Of a DNA stretch of 8,711 nucleotides, positions 1 to 6,150 are shown piece after piece. Position 1 is the first letter of the stretch, and every line of letters begins with the position of its first letter. The stretch covers positions 1 through 8,711 of the forward strand of contig DATHNF010000047.1 in assembly GCA_035486285.1 (NCBI GenBank), read 5' to 3'. The notes beneath the pieces were generated by a model, which did no database searches, was not told the origin of the DNA, and was given only the letters and a program-made list of their open reading frames with translations. The position numbers and the translations under genes are program-made. This DNA is from DATHNF01 sp035486285 (GTDB taxonomy: Bacteria > Patescibacteriota > Saccharimonadia > Saccharimonadales > UBA4665).

Positions 1-113
1 TCGTATTTGACTATTACCAAAACCAAGTGATCGCCTATACGTATCCCTCTGAGTTGTTGGGCCAAGAGAAAAATACAGTGTATGTTAACCAGAACAGCGA
101 GATTTACAAATGA
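1..113 (+). CDS. 3' end of an unidentified protein-coding gene (partial)
   Basis: The frame whose first whole codon is at base 3 stays open for 36 codons and ends at TGA 111-113. That stop overlaps the ATG of the glycosyltransferase gene (110-112) in an ATGA arrangement typical of translationally coupled operon genes. The visible tail is polar and tyrosine-rich (VFDYYQNQVIAYTYPSELL, then ending NSEIYK), has no membrane segment and matches no family I recognise. The coupling implies that it belongs to the same polysaccharide operon, but its function cannot be read from 36 residues. The other two forward frames are closed early by stops, which supports this reading. Confidence 0.6.
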   Translation, partial: VFDYYQNQVIAYTYPSELLGQEKNTVYVNQNSEIYK

Positions 114-1192
114 AGCTACTATACATTGTACCCATGCTCAATGAACAAGGCGGTATACAGCAATTTGCCAAGGAGCAGAGAAAGTTCTTGAGTAAGAGCT
201 ATAGCATTAAAATGTCAGATTGGTACAGTCCTACTCGTCTGAGAGACGAATTAGTCTATAGAAAGCTGCCAGGTGCGTTGTCCCGGAGAGTCTTTGAGCA
301 TAGACATCATGGTGACTTCAATGGTGTATTGATGGCGCCAGCATTAGAAAGATATGACCTCGTTCATTACTGGCTTGTAGATGCGGCAATGGCATACCCG
401 AACAAGCCAGGCATTATTAGTTGTTACGGGATAGAGATTCTTACTAGTTATGTGAGGCACCACCGAAAAAAAAAGTTTTTAGACGCGTTAAGTAATGCTG
501 TAGCTATCCAAGCTTGTAGCAACTTTACTAAAGAATATCTAGTAGCAAACTATGCTATCAACCCAAGAAAAATAACTGTTATCAATCCTGGGATTGACCT
601 CGAGGTATTTAAATTTAATAAGAAGCCTGCTAATGATAAAATTCATATAGGTACATTGACACGTTTCGTTAAGCGCAAAAATGTTCCCAGCATAATCAAA
701 GCTTTAAAGATCTTGCAGGAACAATACAGTACTAGGTTTGTATATTATCTTGCCGGAGACGGGCCAGAAAGAAAGCGTATCTTGAGTGAGCTTAAGCGGG
801 CAGGAATTGAGCATAGATACTTCGGTAGGATTAGCGAAGCGGATAAGCTCAAGGCCTTCTATCCATTGCTTGACTTGTTTGTGCTTCCTTCGCTGCAAAC
901 TGCAACTGACGTAGAAGGTTTCGGTATTGTTTTCCTAGAGGCAAATGCGACCGGCGTGCCCGTAGTTGCAGCTAATACGGGCGGGATATCGGATGCGGTA
1001 AAATCTGGCATATCTGGAGAGTTTGCAGATCCAACAAGTCCCGAAGATATTGCCAAAAAAATGCATCAGATTTTGAATAGCGATAAAGATTACAGGAACT
1101 TAGCCCGGCAATGGGCCGAACGCTTCAGCCAAAAGAACACGGCTATGCAGTTTCAGAATCTTTATGAAAGAGTTGCCCGGCAGCCTAAGTAA
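110..1192 (+). CDS. GT4-family glycosyltransferase (GT-B fold)
   Basis: This 360-aa protein likely transfers a sugar from an activated nucleotide-sugar donor to a lipid-linked or polysaccharide acceptor on the inner face of the membrane. The N-terminal acceptor domain starts with a Rossmann strand and the usual Gly-Gly loop (MKLLYIVPMLNEQGGIQQF). The C-terminal donor domain shows the GT4 signatures in order: INPGIDLEVF (158-167), IGTLTRFVKRKN (180-191; Arg185 and Lys190 fit the phosphate-binding pair), LAGDGPE (214-220), and the EX7E motif from Glu269 to Glu277 in EGFGIVFLE. Length is normal for the family. There is no clear Shine-Dalgarno; the start overlaps the previous stop (ATGA), so translational coupling is likely. 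Its 3' end overlaps the convergent flippase gene by 8 nt. Donor and acceptor cannot be predicted. An A9 run lies at 466-474 within the gene. Confidence 0.9.
   Translation: MKLLYIVPMLNEQGGIQQFAKEQRKFLSKSYSIKMSDWYSPTRLRDELVYRKLPGALSRRVFEHRHHGDFNGVLMAPALERYDLVHYWLVDAAMAYPNKPGIISCYGIEILTSYVRHHRKKKFLDALSNAVAIQACSNFTKEYLVANYAINPRKITVINPGIDLEVFKFNKKPANDKIHIGTLTRFVKRKNVPSIIKALKILQEQYSTRFVYYLAGDGPERKRILSELKRAGIEHRYFGRISEADKLKAFYPLLDLFVLPSLQTATDVEGFGIVFLEANATGVPVVAANTGGISDAVKSGISGEFADPTSPEDIAKKMHQILNSDKDYRNLARQWAERFSQKNTAMQFQNLYERVARQPK
466..474 (+). repeat. A9 homopolymer inside the glycosyltransferase gene
   Basis: Nine consecutive A residues encode the R-K-K-K stretch near residues 119-122 (cga aaa aaa aag). 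The reading frame is intact as given. Runs of this length can slip during replication or transcription, so this could be a frameshift or phase-variation point; that is an inference. Confidence 0.5.
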
Positions 1193-2459
1193 TGAGCGCG
1201 CTATGCTTCTTGTAGTAAAAAAATAGCCCGGTATATGAGCAAGCAACAAACACTTCACAGAGCAAGGCAGCTACTCCTAGTGTTACCAAGTTTGTCGTGA
1301 TTCTCATCCCGATGTACGAAGCGCTTATTTGTATAACTGTCCCTATGGTTGCCACTATAACGACGGGCTTAATACGTCCATGCACACGTAGGACGGTACT
1401 AAATAAATAGCTAGCTATTTTTGGCAGAGCGGTGATACTGAAGAAAAAGAGCATCCAATAACCGCGTTCCGCATAGGCTTTTCCGAATATCGACAGTAAC
1501 TCCCAGCCTGAAATAGTAAGTGCTGCAACGCCCACAAACACAAGAGGGCACATTAGCCTTGCCGTCTTTCGAAGTGATTGATCTAGCTGTTTGCCATCTG
1601 AGGCTGCTTCAGCAAAGAACGACTGGCTAGTAGCTGTAAGCACTATGTATATTAGACCCGGAAACATAGAGGCAATATAGTAGTAGGCTGCGGATGGCCC
1701 CCCCAGTATTCTCAGGATCATAGTTGGCAGAACTGCTGTTGGTAATCCCCCGCTTACATTAGAAACGTATGTTCCAAAGGTGTAAGACCCCATTCGGCGC
1801 AGGTCTTTCTTTGATAGGTTGACTCTGTACTTATACCCAATTTGTGCTCGCATAAAAATGAAACACAAGCCTACGCCGAACACCATAGCTATGATCTGTG
1901 AGATTAATAGACCGTTGTAGCCATAGGACTTCATGAAATACAGTAGCGGTAACCGGATTACGCCAAAAACAATACTGGCAATCAAGATATATTGCGTGCG
2001 TCTATGTGCAATGAAAATGCTATTTGTAATTGTGTTCCAAGTTGTCGCTATCACTAAGATGCCAAACGCTAGCATCCACCACAAAGACGAAGTTAAGAAG
2101 CCTAATTTAGGAATAAGAATTGGGATGAGTGCTAGATAAACTATACTTGATAATACAGAAAGAATAGCAGTGAAATTCAGCGCTGTATGAGTTCTGGACT
2201 CTGCCCTGTTGGAGCCTGGTATAAATTTTATAAGTGCATAGTCAAAGCCAAAAAAACTGAGGGTAGCAAGTAGCCCCACGGCTGTAATTATAGCGCTCAC
2301 AATACCAACGTCACTTGCCGAATAGGTTCTCGCAGCAAATGCCCAAAAACCAAGGCTAAAGGCAGCAAGGGCAGCAGTATTCGCAATTAAGAAAATAGAA
2401 TTACGGTAGAGGCTATCATGCATAAAGTGCCGATAGGTCTTTCTGATAATAAAGGCCAT
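1185..2459 (-). CDS. Polysaccharide flippase (MOP/PST superfamily, Wzx-like)
   Basis: An integral membrane protein of 424 aa with about a dozen hydrophobic segments, expected to flip lipid-linked oligosaccharide across the cytoplasmic membrane. The N-terminal part has the family style: a short basic leader (RKTYRHFMHDSLYRN), a first helix, then FAARTYSASDVGIVSA, resembling the helix 1-2 loop of Polysacc_synt proteins, and FFGFDYALIKFIPGS after helix 2. I place the start at ATG 2457-2459 because GGTGA lies 5 nt upstream of it. A GTG at 2466-2468 gives a 427-aa version, but the bases before that codon are a poor ribosome site. The gene converges on the glycosyltransferase (8-nt overlap) and diverges from the glycoside hydrolase. 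This context supports export of a surface polysaccharide. A G7 run on the coding strand lies within the gene. The substrate is unknown. Confidence 0.88.
   Translation of the reverse strand: MAFIIRKTYRHFMHDSLYRNSIFLIANTAALAAFSLGFWAFAARTYSASDVGIVSAIITAVGLLATLSFFGFDYALIKFIPGSNRAESRTHTALNFTAILSVLSSIVYLALIPILIPKLGFLTSSLWWMLAFGILVIATTWNTITNSIFIAHRRTQYILIASIVFGVIRLPLLYFMKSYGYNGLLISQIIAMVFGVGLCFIFMRAQIGYKYRVNLSKKDLRRMGSYTFGTYVSNVSGGLPTAVLPTMILRILGGPSAAYYYIASMFPGLIYIVLTATSQSFFAEAASDGKQLDQSLRKTARLMCPLVFVGVAALTISGWELLSIFGKAYAERGYWMLFFFSITALPKIASYLFSTVLRVHGRIKPVVIVATIGTVIQISASYIGMRITTNLVTLGVAALLCEVFVACSYTGLFFYYKKHSALIT
1698..1704 (-). repeat. G7 homopolymer (coding strand) inside the flippase gene
   Basis: Seven C on the plus strand read as ctg ggg ggg cca (L-G-G-P) in the flippase. 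The frame is intact here. Together with the A9 run in the neighbouring glycosyltransferase it could allow on/off switching, but it could equally be ordinary Gly-Gly coding. Confidence 0.4.
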
Positions 2460-2567
2460 TTTCTTCACCCCTATAGTTTATCTGTTTCTTGTCCCCGCTA
2501 CCAGCATAACCAGTTTCTAAATGGGAAGGACCTAGTTAACTAAGTAAGGCGCTACTTACTAAAGATG

Positions 2568-2576
2568 TGATTTAAT
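2568..2576 (+). promoter_or_regulatory. Extended -10 promoter element before the glycoside hydrolase (leaderless-type)
   Basis: The sequence TGATTTAAT fits an extended -10 (TGn + TATAAT-like hexamer, one mismatch). The last T lies 7 nt before the A of ATG 2583, so transcription would begin at the start codon itself. No -35 match and no Shine-Dalgarno are visible. This is inferred from spacing only. Confidence 0.4.
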
Positions 2577-2582
2577 TACTTA

Positions 2583-3683
2583 ATGAGAAGAATGCTTCTA
2601 CTTCGTGGCTCACGAAAAATTATGTATGCTGGAATATTGCTGATAATTCTAGCTGTAGCTGTAATCTTCTATTTATTTTTTTCCTCAAGCCCTTCGTCAC
2701 TCAGTGAAAATAAGTATTTTCAGACTCAAACTGGCGCTGGTATATCCGTAAATGGCATAGGTGGTGACTCTGCCAAACAGCTAAATCAAAAGTTTGCTGA
2801 TATATCTAAGCTTGGGTTCACTTGGGTGCGCTTAGACATTGCCTGGTTTAATGTGCAGCCTCACTCTTCACGATCGTCGATGTGGGGATCATATGATGTA
2901 GATGTGCGAATTGCAAATCAAAACCACCTCAAGGTACTAGGCATTCTTGACTATGCCCCCGCTTGGGCTGCCCAAAATGGCTGTACCAATCATGGGGGCT
3001 GTGCTCCGAAAAGTCCAGCCCAATTTGCGCATTTCGCCGCCGATGCTGCGGGACACTACAAACAGAGCATACAGGATTGGGAGATTTGGAACGAAGAGAA
3101 CATCAGCCAATTCTGGTCACCAGCTCCAAGCGCCAAACAGTACGCTAGTGTGCTCAAGCAGAGTTATAAGTCTATCAAAGCTGCGAATCCGGCGGCTAAG
3201 GTGATTCTTGGGGGTATGGCAGCAGGTGACAATCCTGCTAACAAGGAAGTGGATGCTGTTACATTTTTGCAGCAGCTATACCAAGACGGTGCTAAAGGAT
3301 CATTTGATGCTGTTGCCTACCATCCGTATACCTATCCTCGCACATCATTTGATGTAAATACTCCTTGGAATAAGTTGGTTAGTCTTCGTGGTGTTATGCA
3401 GGCACATGGAGATGGGGACAAGCAAATCTGGATAACAGAATACGGTGCTCCGACTAATGGGCCGGCAGGTAGCGGCTTCGTTAGTGAGGCCGCCCAGGCT
3501 CAAATAGCTCGTGATGCTTACGAGTCTGCGCGAAGCAAGCCCTGGATCGGCCCCTTCTTTTGGTATACTTATCAAGATCCAAGTACGAGTCCATCGACTA
3601 AAGAAAACTTCTTCGGTATACGCCGGGCTGACGGTACGCCTAAGCCAGCCTACTATACTTGGCAGCAATTACTTACTCATTGA
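2583..3683 (+). CDS. Membrane-anchored glycoside hydrolase, clan GH-A (GH39/GH5-like)
   Basis: A 366-aa protein with a cytoplasmic basic N-terminus, a single anchor helix at about residues 14-33 and an extracytoplasmic (beta/alpha)8 catalytic domain. The two clan GH-A glutamates are visible: the acid/base Glu171 in DWEIWNEEN, with the characteristic preceding Asn170, and the nucleophile Glu286 in IWITEYGAP, at the ends of presumed strands 4 and 7. Other supporting blocks are TWVRLDIAW (80-88), VAYHPYTYP (244-252) and FFWYTYQDP (325-333). Cys134 and Cys140 may form a disulfide. The domain resembles cellulase-superfamily hydrolases found in exopolysaccharide loci, such as the GH39 protein PslG, which trims its own polymer. 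I infer a similar trimming or release role here. Substrate specificity cannot be read. The start at 2583 has no Shine-Dalgarno; ATG 2592 is an alternative. Confidence 0.85.
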   Translation: MRRMLLLRGSRKIMYAGILLIILAVAVIFYLFFSSSPSSLSENKYFQTQTGAGISVNGIGGDSAKQLNQKFADISKLGFTWVRLDIAWFNVQPHSSRSSMWGSYDVDVRIANQNHLKVLGILDYAPAWAAQNGCTNHGGCAPKSPAQFAHFAADAAGHYKQSIQDWEIWNEENISQFWSPAPSAKQYASVLKQSYKSIKAANPAAKVILGGMAAGDNPANKEVDAVTFLQQLYQDGAKGSFDAVAYHPYTYPRTSFDVNTPWNKLVSLRGVMQAHGDGDKQIWITEYGAPTNGPAGSGFVSEAAQAQIARDAYESARSKPWIGPFFWYTYQDPSTSPSTKENFFGIRRADGTPKPAYYTWQQLLTH

Positions 3684-3720
3684 TATAAGAATTGAAAAAT
3701 ATCCAGCTAGAGATCTGTTA

Positions 3721-3963
3721 CTACACTGCGGCTTCGAGCCGGGCGACTCTTCTGTCGACTTGGTGGAGTTGTCGGCTCAGGTCACTGACAGCCACTTTTA
3801 CGACTTTCATGTCGGATTTCAGCTCATGGACGTCAGTCTTCAAGGTAGTTATGTCTCTCTTTATCCCAGGTATATCTTTGACATATTCATGAATGGCTCT
3901 TAGCTCGTCAGCTAAGACTTCGCCTAGTACTAGTTTTCTTTCGTCGTCACTAAGGCTTTGCAT
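3721..3963 (-). CDS. Small coiled-coil protein of unknown function
   Basis: I do not recognise a named family. The 80-aa product begins MQSLSDDERKLVLGEVLADE and then forms a nearly continuous amphipathic helix with heptad-like spacing of Ile/Leu/Val (IKRDITTLKTDVHELKSDM, then LSRQLHQVDRRVARLEA), rich in Lys, Arg, Asp and Glu. It has no signal peptide or membrane segment, so an oligomeric cytoplasmic coiled coil is likely. I prefer ATG 3961-3963. The frame extends upstream to a TTG at 3999, but that stretch is better explained as promoter (TTGTTG, 17 nt, TATCAT), and the ATG lies 7 nt after the -10, implying a leaderless message. It lies downstream of the exosortase gene on the same strand with its own promoter, and converges on the glycoside hydrolase. 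Confidence 0.6.
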   Translation of the reverse strand: MQSLSDDERKLVLGEVLADELRAIHEYVKDIPGIKRDITTLKTDVHELKSDMKVVKVAVSDLSRQLHQVDRRVARLEAAV

Positions 3964-3970
3964 GTCTATA

Positions 3971-3999
3971 ATGATAAGCCTTTGGCCTTGGCCCAACAA
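3971..3999 (-). promoter_or_regulatory. Promoter of the coiled-coil gene (leaderless-type)
   Basis: On the minus strand, TTGTTG (3999-3994) is followed by exactly 17 nt and TATCAT (3976-3971). The predicted start of transcription is at about 3964, one base before ATG 3963. There is no room for a ribosome-binding site. Both hexamers match the sigma-70 consensus at 4-5 of 6 positions. Confidence 0.5.
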
Positions 4000-4026
4000 C
4001 CTTTATTGGTTATGTTTAAGGATAAT

Positions 4027-4965
4027 TTAATCTGCCAAGAGCCAGCGGTAGCTGATGGCCCAGAAGACTATGGAGTAGAGGATGAAGAACAACATGCCGG
4101 CGTAGGTGTGGAAGAGGCTGAAGGCTATTTGGGGGTTGATGTAGTAACCGGCTAGGATCAGGCCGAAGACGCGGAGAATGTTGAGGCCGAAGAGGATGAG
4201 CAGCGCTGCTGGAAAGATGTAGAGGTAACGGCGGTGATTGAAGCGGCGCCAATCCAAGACGCCAATTAAGGCGTACAGCGCAGTGAATAGCGCGATTGAT
4301 TCGATGCCGGAGCAGTATTGAGCGATGTCAATACCAAATTTGTTAAACAAAAGCGAGCGTGGCGGTACGATAGTCGAATGAATGCCAATGATGGCCATCA
4401 GCCAGCGAACACTATGTAAAACGATTGTTGCTAGGACTTTCCATAAATCATAGACAATATATAGGAAGCCATAGAACAGGACTGCTAGGCCCAGTGATAT
4501 TATCAACTCTCGCCGATAAACTTTACTGAGCAGGCGTAAGTTGCTTGGGCCAAACGTGCTGCCCGCAGCAAAGACAATACTGGCCAGCAAGCAAGCATGT
4601 ACTAACGGTGCCCAAATCGACGGATGCGCGCCACTAATTAGCTTGTCTACGCCCAGCCAGGCACCGATTAAAGCTAGCACTGCCAGGATAAGCCACACGC
4701 CATTTGCCCAGCGCCAGCGCTTTAGCTGGACGCTAGTGCTATTTCGCCATGCCAATAATAAGAAGGCTAACATACCGAACAAGAGTGCCTTGCCTGCTCC
4801 GCCATAAACCTGGAAACCGTCTTTGCCGACTAAGCCATGGCTGATAATACGGGGACCGATAGAGCCCGAGAAGACTATGAAGACGATCAAGAAGGCTGCT
4901 ACTCGTGTAAGGAGTGGAGTAGCAAGCCCCTTGAAAGATATATGTTGTCTAGGCTTTGTGATCAC
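4027..4965 (-). CDS. Exosortase/archaeosortase-family transpeptidase
   Basis: A polytopic membrane protein of 312 aa with roughly eight hydrophobic segments. Exosortases and archaeosortases cleave the C-terminal sorting signal of secreted proteins and are thought to transfer them to a lipid or glycan anchor at the outer face of the membrane. All three catalytic residues are visible in family context: Cys218 in QYCSGIES, Arg265 in LNILRVFGLILAGYY, and His286 in FSLFHTYAGMLFF. The catalytic core thus spans about residues 205-310; the N-terminal ~150 residues are additional membrane segments. The gene starts with GTG at 4963-4965, only 4 nt after the stop of a small secreted protein carrying a matching sorting signal, with no separate Shine-Dalgarno, so translation is probably coupled. 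This places enzyme and substrate in one operon. Exosortases commonly accompany exopolysaccharide genes, as here. The named subfamily cannot be assigned by eye. Confidence 0.9.
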   Translation of the reverse strand: MITKPRQHISFKGLATPLLTRVAAFLIVFIVFSGSIGPRIISHGLVGKDGFQVYGGAGKALLFGMLAFLLLAWRNSTSVQLKRWRWANGVWLILAVLALIGAWLGVDKLISGAHPSIWAPLVHACLLASIVFAAGSTFGPSNLRLLSKVYRRELIISLGLAVLFYGFLYIVYDLWKVLATIVLHSVRWLMAIIGIHSTIVPPRSLLFNKFGIDIAQYCSGIESIALFTALYALIGVLDWRRFNHRRYLYIFPAALLILFGLNILRVFGLILAGYYINPQIAFSLFHTYAGMLFFILYSIVFWAISYRWLLAD

Positions 4966-4969
4966 CGGT

Positions 4970-5389
4970 TTAACGACGCCGCAGGGAAATATAACCTACA
5001 CCACCGAGAACTGTTGCAGCAGCGCCAGTAATAAGGCTGGCTCTTGGGACACCTGCTGTATTTGGTTTTTCTGCTAGTATAAGATTTCCACCTTTAACTT
5101 CACCACTATTATTACCGCTCTGGCCCTTGTAGGTAGCTGTAACCTGAGCTAGAGCCTCATTAGGGCACTGGGCTGCCGTATACTGCACTAAGTAAGTCCC
5201 AGTGGTGTTAGTTGTGGTCTTTTTGGTATTGCTATTACAGACCACAACAACTTGTGCCCCAACAGCTATATTGCCGTTGCTGGTTACAACACCAGAAATC
5301 TCGTTAATTGTTCCGGCATAAGAGATTGCTGGTAACAGCAAAGCTACTGCTACGCTACTGCATAGTGTTATAAAGATTCTCTTCCGCAC
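4970..5389 (-). CDS. Small secreted Ig-like-domain protein with C-terminal sorting signal; likely exosortase substrate
   Basis: The 139-aa precursor has a signal peptide (MRKRIFITLCSSVAVALL, probable cleavage after SYA at residue 25). It is followed by one short beta-sandwich domain resembling carboxypeptidase regulatory-like/Ig-like folds (ISGVVTSNGNIAVGAQVVVV, then GTYLVQY and VTATYKG) and a C-terminal sorting-type tail: VPRAS (114-118), a Gly/Ala-rich hydrophobic helix to about 136, and RRR as the last three residues. Cys51 and Cys75 could form a disulfide. The start is GTG 5387-5389, with AGGGAG at 5400-5405 on the coding strand about 10 nt upstream. It is followed after 4 nt by the exosortase gene, so it is the best candidate dedicated substrate. 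It is a clear paralogue of the 145-aa protein upstream. The VP-x-x-S motif could also be read as a degenerate LPxTG; the adjacent enzyme argues for exosortase processing. Confidence 0.82.
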   Translation of the reverse strand: MRKRIFITLCSSVAVALLLPAISYAGTINEISGVVTSNGNIAVGAQVVVVCNSNTKKTTTNTTGTYLVQYTAAQCPNEALAQVTATYKGQSGNNSGEVKGGNLILAEKPNTAGVPRASLITGAAATVLGGVGYISLRRR

Positions 5390-5399
5390 GGTAAGCGAG

Positions 5400-5405
5400 C
5401 TCCCT
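5400..5405 (-). promoter_or_regulatory. Shine-Dalgarno site for the 139-aa secreted protein
   Basis: AGGGAG on the minus strand lies about 10 nt before GTG 5389. It supports this non-ATG start, and the signal peptide begins immediately after it. Confidence 0.55.
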
Positions 5406-5490
5406 TATACCACCCTTTTAGCACAAACTAATCAATACTATGCAGTAATTACTCAGCAAATACAATACCAAAATATATTAATTCTGCTTT

Positions 5491-5536
5491 GTTAGCAAAA
5501 AGCTACTGCCCGTGTGCTAACGATGCAGTAGCTTTT
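5491..5536 (-). terminator. Intrinsic terminator after the 145-aa secreted protein, with pseudoknot potential
   Basis: A perfect 12-bp inverted repeat pairs 5498-5509 (aaaagctactgc) with 5525-5536 (gcagtagctttt), leaving a 15-nt loop. It lies 17 nt after the stop codon of the 5554-5991 gene. Read on the minus strand, the stem ends in a run of five T (5501-5497), as expected for a Rho-independent terminator. On the plus strand four T follow, so it may work weakly in both directions. A second 7-bp match (GTTAGCA 5491-5497 with TGCTAAC 5515-5521) joins the loop to the flank in an interleaved, pseudoknot-type order. The hairpin separates the two secreted-protein genes into distinct transcription units. 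Confidence 0.75.
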
Positions 5537-5553
5537 ATACTGGTTCTTAATTC

Positions 5554-5991
5554 TTAGTTTTGGTTGAGCTGCTTACGACGGACGATCATGAACGCGCCAC
5601 CGCCCAAGAGTGCTGCGCCAGCACCAGCTACTGCGCCGAACTCTGGCACAACTGACACATTAACAATTGCTAAGTTAATGTCAGCGCCTAAACCGTTAAC
5701 GGTTCCACTGTTAGAGCCGCTGCCACCACCCTTAGTGGCTGTTACGGTAGCAGTAGATCCTGCCGGGCAGTCGCTGCCGGGGAATTGCACGATGTAAGCA
5801 CCAGCAACCGTTGTCCCAGATGTTAGCGTGTGGCCGTCACATAGGACGCTTACGCTGGCACCTGATACGGGGTTGCCCTTACTTGTTACAGTACCGGCAA
5901 TGTCACTTGTGCCGCCTTCAGCAAATGCTGAAACCGGCAAAATAACAGCGATACCGACTGTTGCTAGAATTGATAATAGTAACTTCTTCAT
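5554..5991 (-). CDS. Small secreted Ig-like-domain protein with PEFG-type C-terminal sorting signal
   Basis: The 145-aa precursor begins with a classic signal peptide (MKKLLLSILATVGIAVILP, probable cleavage after AFA at residue 24). A single beta-sandwich, carboxypeptidase-regulatory-like domain follows (DIAGTVTSKGNPVSGASVSV ... GAYIVQF ... ATVTATKGG), then a glycine/serine/asparagine-rich linker and the tail VPEFG (115-119) + hydrophobic helix AVAGAGAALLGGGAFMIV + RRKQLNQN. Cys51 and Cys75 occupy exactly the same residue numbers as in the 139-aa paralogue. ATG 5989-5991 is fixed by AAAGGAG (6001-6007 on the coding strand) 9 nt upstream. The tail matches the three-part plan of exosortase/archaeosortase substrates, and PEFG recalls the thaumarchaeal PEFG-CTERM signal. 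It is probably a repeat-unit-like surface protein. The strong ribosome site and own terminator suggest high, independent expression. An LPxTG-like reading of VPEFG remains possible. Confidence 0.83.
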   Translation of the reverse strand: MKKLLLSILATVGIAVILPVSAFAEGGTSDIAGTVTSKGNPVSGASVSVLCDGHTLTSGTTVAGAYIVQFPGSDCPAGSTATVTATKGGGSGSNSGTVNGLGADINLAIVNVSVVPEFGAVAGAGAALLGGGAFMIVRRKQLNQN

Positions 5992-6000
5992 ATCTTAACG

Positions 6001-6007
6001 CTCCTTT
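6001..6007 (-). promoter_or_regulatory. Strong Shine-Dalgarno site for the 145-aa secreted protein
   Basis: AAAGGAG on the minus strand with a 9-nt spacer to ATG 5991. It is the best ribosome site in the window and fits an abundant surface protein. The surrounding 5992-6150 gap (159 nt) is AT-rich and must hold divergent promoters; on the minus strand only a vague -10 (TATTATAAA around 6032-6040) can be seen. Confidence 0.65.
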
Positions 6008-6131
6008 ACCCTACTCTTCACCTGTAGATACTTTATAATATGTTTATCATGTAGTATGCGTCCCAAAAATGCAAGCAAAAAGTGTAATTTCATCCACAAC
6101 TCTTAATCCTTTCTTAACGTCTGTAACTGGT

Positions 6132-6140
6132 TGCTATAAT
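6132..6140 (+). promoter_or_regulatory. Perfect extended -10 promoter before the 77-aa membrane protein
   Basis: TGCTATAAT is a perfect TGn-TATAAT element. The expected start of transcription is at about 6147, four bases before ATG 6151, so the mRNA would be nearly leaderless; no Shine-Dalgarno is present. The -35 region (around 6111-6117, ttcttaa) is weak, as is usual for extended -10 promoters. Confidence 0.6.
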
Positions 6141-6150
6141 AAATATCACA

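Noticed and set aside
2541..2558. Inverted repeat TAAGTA-6 nt-TACTTA in the flippase/hydrolase gap, as an operator
   Set aside because: Six-base AT-rich arms in an AT-rich gap are expected by chance, and no regulator gene is present to pair with it.
3511..3903. 130-codon plus-strand frame running from the hydrolase gene across the coiled-coil gene
   Set aside because: It overlaps the 3' end of the hydrolase and the antisense of the coiled-coil gene, has no plausible start signal and no domain. The heptad pattern supports the minus-strand gene instead.
3964..3999. Longer coiled-coil protein starting at TTG 3999
   Set aside because: No Shine-Dalgarno precedes it, and the same bases form a well-spaced -35/-10 pair pointing to ATG 3963.
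4016..4252. 78-codon minus-strand frame rich in Pro, Leu and His
   Set aside because: It is a shadow of the exosortase 3' end; the exosortase frame carries the conserved catalytic motifs.
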